DNA of 64,000 bases from contig OY969772.1 of the NCBI GenBank assembly GCA_963702935.1, positions 3,162,001 through 3,226,000 on the forward strand. The letters run 5' to 3'. Positions within the stretch are counted from its first letter, which is position 1, and every line of letters begins with the position of its first letter. A model generated the notes under the pieces. It saw only the letters and a list, made by a program, of their open reading frames with translations. It was not told where the DNA came from and made no database searches. The stretch is from DAOTWA01 sp963702935. Lineage in GTDB: Bacteria; Chloroflexota; Anaerolineae; Anaerolineales; Anaerolineaceae. Made by a program: the position numbers and the translations under genes. Shown here piece by piece: positions 7,991 to 16,838 of the stretch.

Positions 7991-9463
7991 ATGCCTTTTC
8001 CAATACTGAGTATCATCATTTTTACGCCGCTGGTAGGGGGATTGCTCATCCTGCTGCTGCCGGCCCAACGGAAGAGCGAAGTGAGGGTGACCGCCCTGGC
8101 CGCGGCGACCCTCACCCTGTTGCTTTCGATCTGGGTCTACGTATCCTACGATGCGGCCGCCGGTGGTTACCAGTTCCTCGAACGAGCCGCCTGGTTGCCT
8201 TCCCTGGGCATCTCCTATTTCGTCGGCGTGGACGGGATCAGCGTTCCCCTCTTCCTGCTGGCCGGCCTGGTGCTGTTTTCGGGTGTGCTGATCTCGTGGG
8301 GCGTGGACGACCGCCCGCGCGAGTACTACGCCTTCCTGCTCTTCCTGGGCACCAGCGTGTTCGGTGTGTTCGCCTCCCTGGATTTATTCGAGTTGTTCTT
8401 CTTCTTCGAGCTGGCCGTCTTCCCGAAATACCTGATGATCGTCATCTGGGGCTACCCCAAGACGCGCGAATATGGGGCCATGAAGCTGACCCTGTATCTG
8501 TTCATCGGCTCGGTGGTGGCCCTGGTGGGCGCGCTGGCCATGTATTTCGCCTCGGGGCTGCACACTTTCGACATGATTGCCCTGGAGAAGGCCGGCTTTT
8601 CCACGGAGTTCCAGCGCCTGTGGTTCCCGGTGGTCTTCTTCGGATTTGCGGTGCTGGGCGGTATCTTCCCCTTCCACAGTTGGGCGCCTGACGGCCACGT
8701 GGCCGCGCCTACGGCCGTTTCCATGCTCCTGGCGGGGGTAGAAATGAAGGTGGGCGCTTTTGCCGCCTTACGGGTGGCCATCATGCTCATGCCGGACGGC
8801 GCGCACATCTGGTCGCCGCTCATCCTGGGCCTGGGCACCGTCAACGTGCTGTACGGCGCCTTCATCGCCATGATCCAGACGGATTTCAAGTATGTCATCG
8901 GCTTTTCCTCGGTGTCGCACATGGGGCTGGTGATGATCGGCTTCGCCACCCTGTCACGAGACGGGCTGATGGGAGCCGGCTTGCAGATGTTCTCGCACGG
9001 CGTGATGACGGCTCTCTTCTTCGCTGTGGTCGGCATGGTGTACGACCGCGCCCATACGCGCGACATTTCCAAGCTGGGGGGTCTCTTCAAAAAGATGCCC
9101 TGGGCAGGCGTTGGTTTCATCATCGCCGGTCTGGTTTCGATGGGGATGCCGTTCTTCTCCGGCTTCGTAGCCGAGTTCCCCATCTTCATGGGAGTGTGGA
9201 GTGTTCAGCCCGTAGTGGCTCTGATCGCCGTTCTGGGAATCGTCATCACGGCCGCTTACATCTTGCGGGTCATCGGGCGGGTATTCTTCGGGGAAATACC
9301 GGCTGAGCTGGATGCTCAGGTGGGGGACGTGACCGTCCTGGATAAGGTCACCATCGGCCTGCTTTCGGTGGTGATGATCGGTCTGGGTCTGCTGCCCGGC
9401 CTGATGGTGCCCATGGTGCAGTCTGGCGTGGATCATATCCTGCATCTTCTGGGAGGCGCATAA
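7991..9463 (+). CDS. nuoM: NuoM-like subunit, second copy (divergent NuoM2)
   Basis: Second antiporter-like subunit, 490 residues, adjacent to nuoM and nuoN, so probably an extra membrane module of the same complex. It keeps the helix-5 glutamate (FFFFELAVFPKYLMI, about residue 140) and the helix-8 lysine (AGVEMKVGAFAALR, about 253). The helix-7 lysine of NuoM is replaced: where nuoM reads AFAIKVPVWPFH, this copy reads GFAVLGGIFPFH (Leu near 222). Strings such as WAPDGHVAAPTAVSMLL mark it as a distinct NuoM group. Complex I variants with two NuoM subunits are known in several lineages; whether this copy pumps cannot be told from sequence alone. Confidence 0.9.
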   Translation: MPFPILSIIIFTPLVGGLLILLLPAQRKSEVRVTALAAATLTLLLSIWVYVSYDAAAGGYQFLERAAWLPSLGISYFVGVDGISVPLFLLAGLVLFSGVLISWGVDDRPREYYAFLLFLGTSVFGVFASLDLFELFFFFELAVFPKYLMIVIWGYPKTREYGAMKLTLYLFIGSVVALVGALAMYFASGLHTFDMIALEKAGFSTEFQRLWFPVVFFGFAVLGGIFPFHSWAPDGHVAAPTAVSMLLAGVEMKVGAFAALRVAIMLMPDGAHIWSPLILGLGTVNVLYGAFIAMIQTDFKYVIGFSSVSHMGLVMIGFATLSRDGLMGAGLQMFSHGVMTALFFAVVGMVYDRAHTRDISKLGGLFKKMPWAGVGFIIAGLVSMGMPFFSGFVAEFPIFMGVWSVQPVVALIAVLGIVITAAYILRVIGRVFFGEIPAELDAQVGDVTVLDKVTIGLLSVVMIGLGLLPGLMVPMVQSGVDHILHLLGGA

Positions 9464-10921
9464 ATGACTCCAGCGAACTTTGACCCCACGATGATCCTCG
9501 CGGTGTTGCCACAGATCGGCCTGGTGGTGCTGGCCGGGGTGGTCTTGATCCTCGACTTGCTGTGGCCGGAAGAACGCCGGCGCAGCCTGGGCTGGGTGAC
9601 CTTCGGGGGGCTGTGCGCCTTGATCGTCGCGGCGTTGTCCTTCGCGCAGCCCGGCCAGAATGCGCGCCTGATATGGGGCGGCATGTTGCGCCAGGACTGG
9701 CTGAGCTTCGTCTTCCTGCTGCTCTTCCTGAGCGGGGCGGCCATCACGGCCTTGTTTGCCATGGACACCGATGCGCTCAGCAAGAAGGGTGAGTTCTACC
9801 TGCTTTTGCTGGCGACCACGCTGGGTATGACCTTGATGGCGGCTTCGGCGGACCTGATCATGCTCTACCTGGCCATCGAGACGACTTCCATCCCGCTCTA
9901 CGTCCTGGCCGGATTCATGGTGCGCGACAATAAGTCCACCGAGGCGGGCTTCAAATACCTGCTCTACGGCGCGTTGACCTCCGCAATCATGCTGTATGGC
10001 TTCAGCCTGCTGTACGGCTTCGCCGGCACGACACAGATCTACGCGCTGGCCGGGCAGCTTCAGGCCGGCCAGCTACCCTGGTACGGCATCCTGGGCGTGG
10101 TCATGCTGGTGCTGGTCGGTTTCGGCTTCAAGATCTCGGCGGTGCCTTTCCACTTCTGGGCGCCAGACGTGTACGAAGGCGCGCCCTCGCCCGTGGCGGG
10201 CTTCCTTTCCACGGCTTCCAAAGCGGCAGGCTTCGCGGTGCTGCTGCGCTTTTTGGTGGTGGCCGTCCCGGCCAGCGTCGTGCAGGATGGAAGCCTGATC
10301 ATTGCCATCCTGGCGACGGCCAGCATGATCATCGGCAACTTCCTGGCGCTGGCGCAGAAGAACATCAAGCGCCTGCTGGCTTATTCCTCCATCGCGCACG
10401 CCGGATATATCCTGATCGGCGTGGCCGCCGTTTCTTCCCTGGGGACGACCGGGGCGGTCTTCTACCTGGGGGCTTACCTGCTGACCAACCTGGCCGCTTT
10501 CGGCGTGGTGACGGTGGTCGGCCGGGCGGTCGGCTCGGACGAGATCTCGGCTTACGCCGGCCTCAGCCGGCGCTCGCCGGCTATGGCGCTGGTGCTGTTG
10601 GTGGCCTTCCTGTCGCTGGGAGGCATCCCGCCGTTCGGCGGTTTCGTCGGCAAGGTGCTGGTGTTCGCCTCGGCGATAAACGCCAACCTGGTGTGGCTGG
10701 CCGTGGTGGGCATCCTCAACTCGATCATCGGCCTTTACTACTACCTGGTGGTGCTCAAAGTGGTCTACCTGTATCGCTCTGAAGAGGAAAGCCGCCCCAT
10801 CTTCCTTTCACGGCCCTGGGTGATCGCCCTGACCCTGTGCGTGCTGGGCATCATTTTGTTGGGAACGTTCTTTGGCCCCTGGTATAATTGGACCTCTACC
10901 GCAGCGGCGGCCCTCTTTTAA
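9464..10921 (+). CDS. nuoN: NADH-quinone oxidoreductase subunit N
   Basis: Antiporter-like pump subunit nearest the NuoH/A/J/K part of complex I, 485 residues. Family strings include the helix-5 glutamate in LIMLYLAIETTSIPLYVLAGF, the helix-7 lysine in GFGFKISAVPFHFWAPDVYEG, PVAGFLSTASKAAGFAVLLR, and NIKRLLAYSSIAHAGYILIG. It starts directly after the stop of the second nuoM (no gap), consistent with translational coupling. It is the last gene of the cluster; murE follows after 17 bases on the same strand. Confidence 0.95.
   Translation: MTPANFDPTMILAVLPQIGLVVLAGVVLILDLLWPEERRRSLGWVTFGGLCALIVAALSFAQPGQNARLIWGGMLRQDWLSFVFLLLFLSGAAITALFAMDTDALSKKGEFYLLLLATTLGMTLMAASADLIMLYLAIETTSIPLYVLAGFMVRDNKSTEAGFKYLLYGALTSAIMLYGFSLLYGFAGTTQIYALAGQLQAGQLPWYGILGVVMLVLVGFGFKISAVPFHFWAPDVYEGAPSPVAGFLSTASKAAGFAVLLRFLVVAVPASVVQDGSLIIAILATASMIIGNFLALAQKNIKRLLAYSSIAHAGYILIGVAAVSSLGTTGAVFYLGAYLLTNLAAFGVVTVVGRAVGSDEISAYAGLSRRSPAMALVLLVAFLSLGGIPPFGGFVGKVLVFASAINANLVWLAVVGILNSIIGLYYYLVVLKVVYLYRSEEESRPIFLSRPWVIALTLCVLGIILLGTFFGPWYNWTSTAAAALF
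10859..10888 (+). promoter_or_regulatory. candidate promoter for murE inside the end of nuoN
   Basis: TTGGGA (10859-10864), an 18-base spacer, and TATAAT (10883-10888) preceded by TGG form an extended -10 promoter shape about 50 bases before the murE start. It lies in the nuoN coding region, so it could be chance. Confidence 0.3.
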
Positions 10922-10938
10922 GCCTGTGAGGAGGTCTT

Positions 10939-12500
10939 TTGACCGGCTTTCTTCCAAAGACGCTCTCGGAGCTGTTTGCCGAGCTTCACTATAGCGTGAA
11001 TATTCCGGTAACGCCGGTGCGAGTGACCGGCATAGCCCTCGATTCGCGCTCCGTGCAGCCCGGCAACCTGTTTGTGGCGCTAAAGGGGGAGAGCGTGGAC
11101 GGCCACCGCTTTATTCCCGACGCGCTCAAGCGCGGCGCGGCGGCAGTGGTAGGGACGCAGCCCGGCCTGGAACTAGCCGTGCCTTACCTTCAGGTGGAGG
11201 ACAGCCGGGAAGCGCTGGCTTATCTCGCGGCGGCTTTCTACAATTACCCCGCTCGCCAGCTCACCGTGATCGGCGTGACGGGCACGGATGGCAAGACCAC
11301 CACAGCCAACCTGATCTACCAGATTCTATTGGCGGCCGGCTTGCAGTGCGGCATCATCTCGACGGTCAATGCCACCATCGGGAAGGAAGTGGTAGATACC
11401 GGCTTCCACGTGACCACCCCCGAAGCGCCCGAGGTACAACGCTTTCTATCTCGCATGATTTCGCAGGGCCTCACCCACGTGGTATTGGAAGCCACCTCCC
11501 ATGGATTGGCTCAACACCGCGTCACCGGCTGTGAATTCGACGTGGGCGTGGTGACCAACATCACCCACGAGCACCTGGATTACCACGGAAGCTACGAGGC
11601 TTACCGGGCGGCCAAGGCGCGCCTGTTTACCGGGCTGGCGCATACCCACGCCAAGGCCCAGGGCAACCCCCGCCTGGCGGTGCTCAACCAGGACGACGCT
11701 TCTTACGCCTACCTGGCCGAAGTGAGCGACGTGAACCAGGCCAGTTACAGCTTGCTGTTCGATAACGCGGACCTGCTGGCGCGCGACATCGTTTACAAGC
11801 CGGGCGGGTTGAGCTTTACGGCAGTAGGCCCCAATTTTACGGAGCGCATCCATACCCCCCTGGTGGGCGATTACAATGTCTCCAACTGCCTGGCGGCGTT
11901 GGCGGCGACGATGATCGGGCTGGGCATTCCGGCGGAAGCGGCCCGGCAGGGCATCGCCGCCTTGCCGGGGATTCCCGGGCGCATGGAGCGCATCGACATG
12001 GGCCAGAATTTCACCGCCATCGTGGATTTCGCGCATACCCCCAACGCCCTGCGCCGCGCCCTGCAAACCGTGCGCCACATGACGGACGGGCGCGTGCTGG
12101 CCGTCTTCGGCTCCGCCGGCCTGCGCGACCGCCAGAAGCGCCGTCTGATGGCCGAGGTATCGGCTGAGCTGGCGGATGTGACCTTCCTGACCGCCGAGGA
12201 TCCGCGCACAGAGGCTCTGGAAGACATCCTGGCCGAAATGGCCGAGGGAGCCAGGGCGAAAGGTGGCGTGGAAGGGGAGACCTTCTGGCGGATTTCCGAC
12301 CGGGGGAAGCCATGCGCCAGGCGGTTTGCCTGGCCCGGCCGGGAGACCTGGTGATCTCTTGTGGAAAGGGCCACGAGCAGTCGATGTGCTTTGGGGAAAC
12401 CGAATACGCCTGGGACGACCGCCAGGCGATGCGGGCGGCCCTGGCAGACAGCCTGGGCGCGCCCGGGCCGGCTATGCCGTATTTGCCGACGCAGGAGTGA
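10939..12500 (+). CDS. murE: UDP-N-acetylmuramoyl-tripeptide synthetase MurE (one frameshift)
   Basis: Cytoplasmic Mur ligase that adds the third peptide residue (a diamino acid) to UDP-MurNAc-L-Ala-D-Glu in peptidoglycan synthesis. The N-terminal uridine-binding domain is followed by the ATP loop GVTGTDGKTTTAN (about residues 112-124), the substrate blocks HVTTPEAPEVQRFL and EATSHGL, and the C-terminal GRMERI...DFAHTPNAL. The DNPR motif that selects meso-DAP reads EDPR, so the third residue is uncertain. The frame breaks near 12302; adding one G to the G-run there restores DRGEAMRQAVCLARPG and the C-terminal GKGHEQSM to 12500, about 520 residues in total. Start is TTG 10939, after GAGGAGG. 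Likely intact in the organism. Confidence 0.9.
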
Positions 12501-12510
12501 ATCCTCCCTA

Positions 12511-12529
12511 CCCTCCTTATCAAGGGGGG
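12511..12529. terminator. hairpin between convergent genes
   Basis: CCCTCCTT (12511-12518) pairs with AAGGGGGG (12522-12529) with one wobble pair and a three-base loop. It sits between murE and the convergent membrane-protein gene. No clear T-run follows, so termination is only suggested by position. Confidence 0.3.
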
Positions 12530-12548
12530 CAAGAACGGGTCTCCCCGG

Positions 12549-13394
12549 TTATTGCACTAGCTCGCAGTAGCTGGGCTGGCTGATGCCTTCTTCCGAGTTG
12601 ATCACCGAACAGCGCGCCCAGGAACCGCCAAAATTGATGAGCACCTCGGTCATGGTCATCAGATCGTCGTATTTGCTCAGGATCAATTTGCGCGGCTGGT
12701 GAAGCACGGATTGGATCGCGTTGAGCGACCCCACGTGCATGTCCCTGGCGACCTGGGAGCTCACCTGCTGGCCCTCGTTATCCAGGCTGAATTGCACCAC
12801 CTTGTCCATGGCGACGACGGGGCCGCGCAGCTGCTGGTTGATGAGGTTATTGGCGGTCAGCCCTGCCACCGCAAAGATTCCCATCCAAAGGAGCACCGGC
12901 AAGACTCTCCCAAAGGGCGAATCGGCGTTGACCACCGAGTCGCTCAACAGAGTCTGAAATAAACCGGCCCCGAAACCAACCGCGCCCCCTACCAGCATGG
13001 TGATCACGCCGCGCGTGGCGGCGTTAATGACGAATGGGTAGGCCACCATCTTTTGAACAGAAGGGGAGAGGATCCCCAGGGCAGTGTAGAAGCCCTCAAA
13101 CGGAACGTGGCTGGCCCACCAGGTGTAAAGCAGACCGGTGAGAGTCCAGATGAGCAGCCTTAGAAAGACGGAATCGAGGCGCACGGCCAGCCAGCCCACC
13201 AGCGCGCCGACCAGGATGGCGGGAATCCCGCCGATGAGTAGCTTGCTCCAGGGATAATAGGCATTCGCGCCGGCCAATGCCAGACCGTCACTGAGCCAGG
13301 CAGATAAAGTGAAGGCCAGGCCGGAGAACAGGCCGAAGGCCAGACCGGTGAGCAGTTCTTCCCGCTCCACGGGTTTGAGTGGAATGATCTTCAT
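12549..13394 (-). CDS. conserved hypothetical multi-pass membrane protein
   Basis: 281 residues. About six hydrophobic segments fill residues 15-205 (for example GLAFGLFSGLAFTLSAWL, LLIGGIPAILVGALVGWLAV, GVITMLVGGAVGFGAGLF, VLPVLLWMGIFAVAGL), followed by a soluble C-terminal region of about 80 residues. That region contains SSQVARDMHVGSLNAIQSV and ends near SYCELVQ, with two cysteines. No family is recognised, so no function is given. The gene is convergent with murE and divergent from the PilZ gene. The ATG at 13394 opens the hydrophobic region directly after a short charged N-terminus. Confidence 0.6.
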   Translation of the reverse strand: MKIIPLKPVEREELLTGLAFGLFSGLAFTLSAWLSDGLALAGANAYYPWSKLLIGGIPAILVGALVGWLAVRLDSVFLRLLIWTLTGLLYTWWASHVPFEGFYTALGILSPSVQKMVAYPFVINAATRGVITMLVGGAVGFGAGLFQTLLSDSVVNADSPFGRVLPVLLWMGIFAVAGLTANNLINQQLRGPVVAMDKVVQFSLDNEGQQVSSQVARDMHVGSLNAIQSVLHQPRKLILSKYDDLMTMTEVLINFGGSWARCSVINSEEGISQPSYCELVQ

Positions 13395-13604
13395 AAGGAA
13401 GCAGCCTGAGTAATGAAAGATTGTGGATCAAACGAGCGACTTTCCTTGTATTATAACAACGATTTTTTCATATTGGATAAACTCTTGTGGCAATTTTCAT
13501 TAACAATCGGGCAGCTTTAACACGGGAAATCTGATAAAATTGGTTGTGATTTGGGCTTGCCAATTGCAGCAGCTTATTGTAAAGTAAATAGTGTCGTGAG
13601 GCGC

Positions 13605-14307
13605 ATGAGTATGAACCAATTCTGGCCGATATTTCAAGAGAATAAATCTGTCTGGCTGCTGAATACTTACCGGGGTGTGCCGGTTTCCTATCGGGCCCAG
13701 ATCGTCATGACCGCTCCGGACTACCTGGCGCTGGAGGTCCACCCGTACCAGGCTACCTGCATCGCTTTAGAGAAGCACACTTACATCAAAAGCAAATTCC
13801 TCCCGGCCATCGTGCGCGCCGTCCCCATCAGTGTGGATGTGCGCCAGGAAGAGGTGGTGCTGACTGATTTCAAGGAGATGCCCGATCAAGTGGAAAAGCG
13901 CATCCAGCTTCGCGTGCAGCCGAGGGAACCGGTCAAAGTCGACATCGTGCAGGCGGGTGTGCGCATTCCCGGAACCCTGGCGGACATTTCTCTCAACGGG
14001 GCAGGGGTGTTCTCTTTTGTGGCGCACTTCGATCCGGAGGCGCCGTTGAGGCGTGGCTCTGAGATCGTCCTGGAGCTGAGCGTCCCGGCCGGCCGGCATC
14101 CTCACGCGATCACCGGTCAGATCAGCTATATCCGCCACCGGAAAAGCTCTCCGCAGCATCGCATGGGAATTTTGATGTCGCCGGACGTGGAGGCAGAGAA
14201 GACCTTGCAGGAGTACATCTCCAGGCGCAGCGAACAGACCCTGCAGGAGCTGGAAGAAGCCTGCCAGGTATTTCGCAAGCGCAGGGAGCGCAAGATTCAA
14301 GCTCTAA
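13605..14307 (+). CDS. PilZ domain protein (c-di-GMP receptor), 3' end uncertain
   Basis: About 230 residues with a PilZ domain, the usual bacterial receptor for cyclic di-GMP. The ligand motifs are visible: RVQPR (RxxxR) near residue 105 and DISLNGAG (D/N-x-S-x-x-G) about 30 residues on, preceded by a YcgR-like N-terminal beta domain. The annotated frame stays open to 15206, but after about 14300 it reads antisense through the sensor kinase gene and loses protein character. A single-base shift near 14290 would end it at TAA 14305-14307, leaving 17 bases before the convergent kinase stop. The ATG at 13605 (or 13611) follows GTGAGG and is preferred over the TTG at 13551. Confidence 0.75.
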
Positions 14308-14324
14308 TCGGCCAGGGGATCGAT

Positions 14325-16622
14325 TTACGAGGCGAAGGCAGCCGGGTTGATCTCGAATGCTTCCGGGGGGAGAGTCTTCTGATCCTGGCTGTTCTGGTAG
14401 ATAGGCAGCAGCACGTGAAAATGGCTGCCGGGGCAGGCTTCTTCATCGTAACCGGGGCTTTCCACCCATACCTTCCCATGATGCGCTTCGACAATTCCAC
14501 GCACGATGGCCAGGCCAAGGCCAGGCCCTCCACCCTTGAATTTGGTCTTGCCGGTCGAGTGCAGAGATACTTCCCCGGTCTGATAGAATTTGGTGAACAC
14601 CAGCTCCTGGTAGCGGGGATCGATGCCGATGCCGGTATCGCTCACCACGATCTCGACGCAGTCTTTCATCAACGGCGTCTGATTGCCGCGCAGGACCTGC
14701 CCGGCAGCGAAGATCTTGCCGCCATCCGGCGTGTATTTGATGGCATTGACGATCAGGTGGGAGAATACCTTGGTCAACGCCTCACGGTCGGCTTCGATAG
14801 CCGGAAGGTCGCTCAGATCGGCGACCTCAAACCCCAGCCCCCTTTCGAGGAAAGAGTGTTTGAGACTGTCGTATATTTCGTGGATCAGCTCGGGGAAAGT
14901 CACCGCCTTCGTGTCCAGCTTGAAGGTGCGGCTGTCGATCTTGGCCATGTCCAACATGCTTTCGACGATCTCGTGCAGGCGGCTGGTGCCCGCGTTGATG
15001 CCGTTGACCATCTGGAGATAATAAGGATTGGCCAGGAGCGGCTTTTCTTCTGTGAGCATCTGGCTGTAACCGCACAACAGGGTAATCGGGGTGAGCAGCT
15101 CGTGAGAGGCGATGCTGATGAAGTCGGATTTCACCTGATCCAGGCGCTCGAGCTGTTGTTTGGCCTGCCCCAGGGCGGTGTTGGCGTTGCTGAGATCCTT
15201 GTTTAACTGGACCAGATCCTTCACCAGGCGGGCATTTTCGAGGGCCACGGCCGTCTGGCTCGCCAGGGTAGTGAGCATGGCCAGCTCCTCTTCGAAATAG
15301 CGGTCGCCGGTGGTTTTGGGTCCCAGGATCAACAAGCCGATCCATTCTCCGTGGGCGCTGATGGGCACGTACACGTCCATGCCGGAGGCCGAGAACCAGG
15401 CCAGCTCATCGGCGGCGGCGTTCCCGAAGCGCGGCAACAGGTCGATGTCGTATTGGGTGAGCGGGATCTGCTCCTGGCTCAGATAGGCGGCGATGGGGCT
15501 GTCTACGTGAAGGGTAACCGGCTTCAGCCAGGCCGGGTCCAGGCGGCTGTTGGCGCGCAGGCTGTAGCGCGTTCCACGGGGCATATTCTCGGCGTCCACC
15601 AGCAGCAGCACCGCCTTGGAAACCCGCAGCGCCGGGCGGATCAGGCCCAGGACCACCGAGGTGAGCCGGTCCAGGTCCAGGATGTTGCTGATGGTCAGGC
15701 TATATTCGTGCAACATGCCGGTGGGATCGTAAGTTTTACCCGAGATGAGCCGGTCGATGAAATTGCCAACCTGGCGCAGCAACGGGTTGAAGATCAACAC
15801 CAGCGCCACGGCGGAGAACCCGCCGGCCCACAACTCCCTGGCCTGGATTTCCGAGGGCAGCAGGCGGGTGACCGCGACAAAGCTGGCCGCGTAGACCAGG
15901 ACGCTCACCAGGATGAGCGCTCCGTGACCGATCACCCGCCGGAATGCCTGGCGCACGTCGGGCAGCTCGTGGTTGGAGGTCACGTAGACGGCGGCCAGGA
16001 TGGCCAGCAAGCGCAGGCCATCCGCGGACAGGTAGCGCAGGGCAAAGGCCAGGCCATCCGCGGCTACAGCCAGCCCCAGGATGGGCATCCAATAATTGAT
16101 GCGGTTGCGGTGCAGGGGGTGATGGGTACCGCGATAACTTTTGACGACCAGCACGGTCGCGGCTACCTGGCAGGCTGCCCACCCGGCCAGGACGGCGCCC
16201 AAGGTCACGGGGGCGCGGGGCAGGTAATAATTCGGGTTCGCCCACAGCACGTCTGGCAGGTTGAAAAGGTTGCTGTCCAGGAGGATCAAGGCGGCTACGC
16301 CGGCCAGGGCGATCAGCCAGGCTGGCCGGCCCCGCTCGATGCGCAAGAATTGCAGGGTAAGACCCAAGAACATCCAGGCCAGCAGCAGGGCGGCATAAAA
16401 AGGGATATGATCGACGAAGGCCTGCCTGAAAATAGACAGCCGCCCGGTTTGCTCCAAAACGGGGACCAAGGCTGTCAACGCGCACACCAGGGTATACAAA
16501 ACCAGGAGACGCACGCCGGTCTCGCGCAGACTGCGCTTCCATAGCGTGAGGGCCACCGCCAGCGGGAAGGTCAGCGAAACGATTGTGTTGGCTAAAGCGG
16601 CAGTATCGAAAGACGGAACCAT
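14325..16622 (-). CDS. membrane sensor histidine kinase with GAF domain
   Basis: 765 residues. The N-terminal part (about 1-230) has seven or eight transmembrane helices, then a linker and a GAF-like domain (about 330-470, including PISAHGEWIGLLILGPK and LASQTAVALENA). Next come a short coiled coil, the HisKA dimerisation helix with the phospho-acceptor His (IASHELLTPITLL, about residue 506), and the HATPase_c domain with N box NAIKYTPDGG, G1 VSDTGIGI and G2 GGGPGLGLAIVRGIVE. The H box reads SHELLTP rather than the usual SHELRTP. No response regulator is adjacent, so its partner is unknown. The signal is probably sensed in the membrane or by GAF. Confidence 0.92.
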   Translation of the reverse strand: MVPSFDTAALANTIVSLTFPLAVALTLWKRSLRETGVRLLVLYTLVCALTALVPVLEQTGRLSIFRQAFVDHIPFYAALLLAWMFLGLTLQFLRIERGRPAWLIALAGVAALILLDSNLFNLPDVLWANPNYYLPRAPVTLGAVLAGWAACQVAATVLVVKSYRGTHHPLHRNRINYWMPILGLAVAADGLAFALRYLSADGLRLLAILAAVYVTSNHELPDVRQAFRRVIGHGALILVSVLVYAASFVAVTRLLPSEIQARELWAGGFSAVALVLIFNPLLRQVGNFIDRLISGKTYDPTGMLHEYSLTISNILDLDRLTSVVLGLIRPALRVSKAVLLLVDAENMPRGTRYSLRANSRLDPAWLKPVTLHVDSPIAAYLSQEQIPLTQYDIDLLPRFGNAAADELAWFSASGMDVYVPISAHGEWIGLLILGPKTTGDRYFEEELAMLTTLASQTAVALENARLVKDLVQLNKDLSNANTALGQAKQQLERLDQVKSDFISIASHELLTPITLLCGYSQMLTEEKPLLANPYYLQMVNGINAGTSRLHEIVESMLDMAKIDSRTFKLDTKAVTFPELIHEIYDSLKHSFLERGLGFEVADLSDLPAIEADREALTKVFSHLIVNAIKYTPDGGKIFAAGQVLRGNQTPLMKDCVEIVVSDTGIGIDPRYQELVFTKFYQTGEVSLHSTGKTKFKGGGPGLGLAIVRGIVEAHHGKVWVESPGYDEEACPGSHFHVLLPIYQNSQDQKTLPPEAFEINPAAFAS

Positions 16623-16789
16623 TGGGCCTTCAGTACAACTCCTCCCTGCTTGATTGGCCGGAACTACTCCTCAGCATCGTGGAACTTGCAGCGAGAGAAA
16701 TGCAAATTTCGGGCGGCAAATACCGCCACCCTGCCATTCTCATTATAGTATAGACGGCCACCCCCGGTAGTTTACAGAACTGTTAAGCA

Positions 16790-16819
16790 AACCACCCGGG
16801 AAAGGATCCCCGGGTGGTT
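16790..16819 (-). terminator. strong hairpin downstream of pnp
   Basis: An 11-base perfect inverted repeat, AACCACCCGGG (16790-16800) and CCCGGGTGGTT (16809-16819), with an 8-base loop. It lies 20 bases after the pnp stop. Read on the minus strand, only a weak T-stretch (TTTGCTT) follows. Confidence 0.55.
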
Positions 16820-16838
16820 ATAAGGCTGATTGAAAGGG

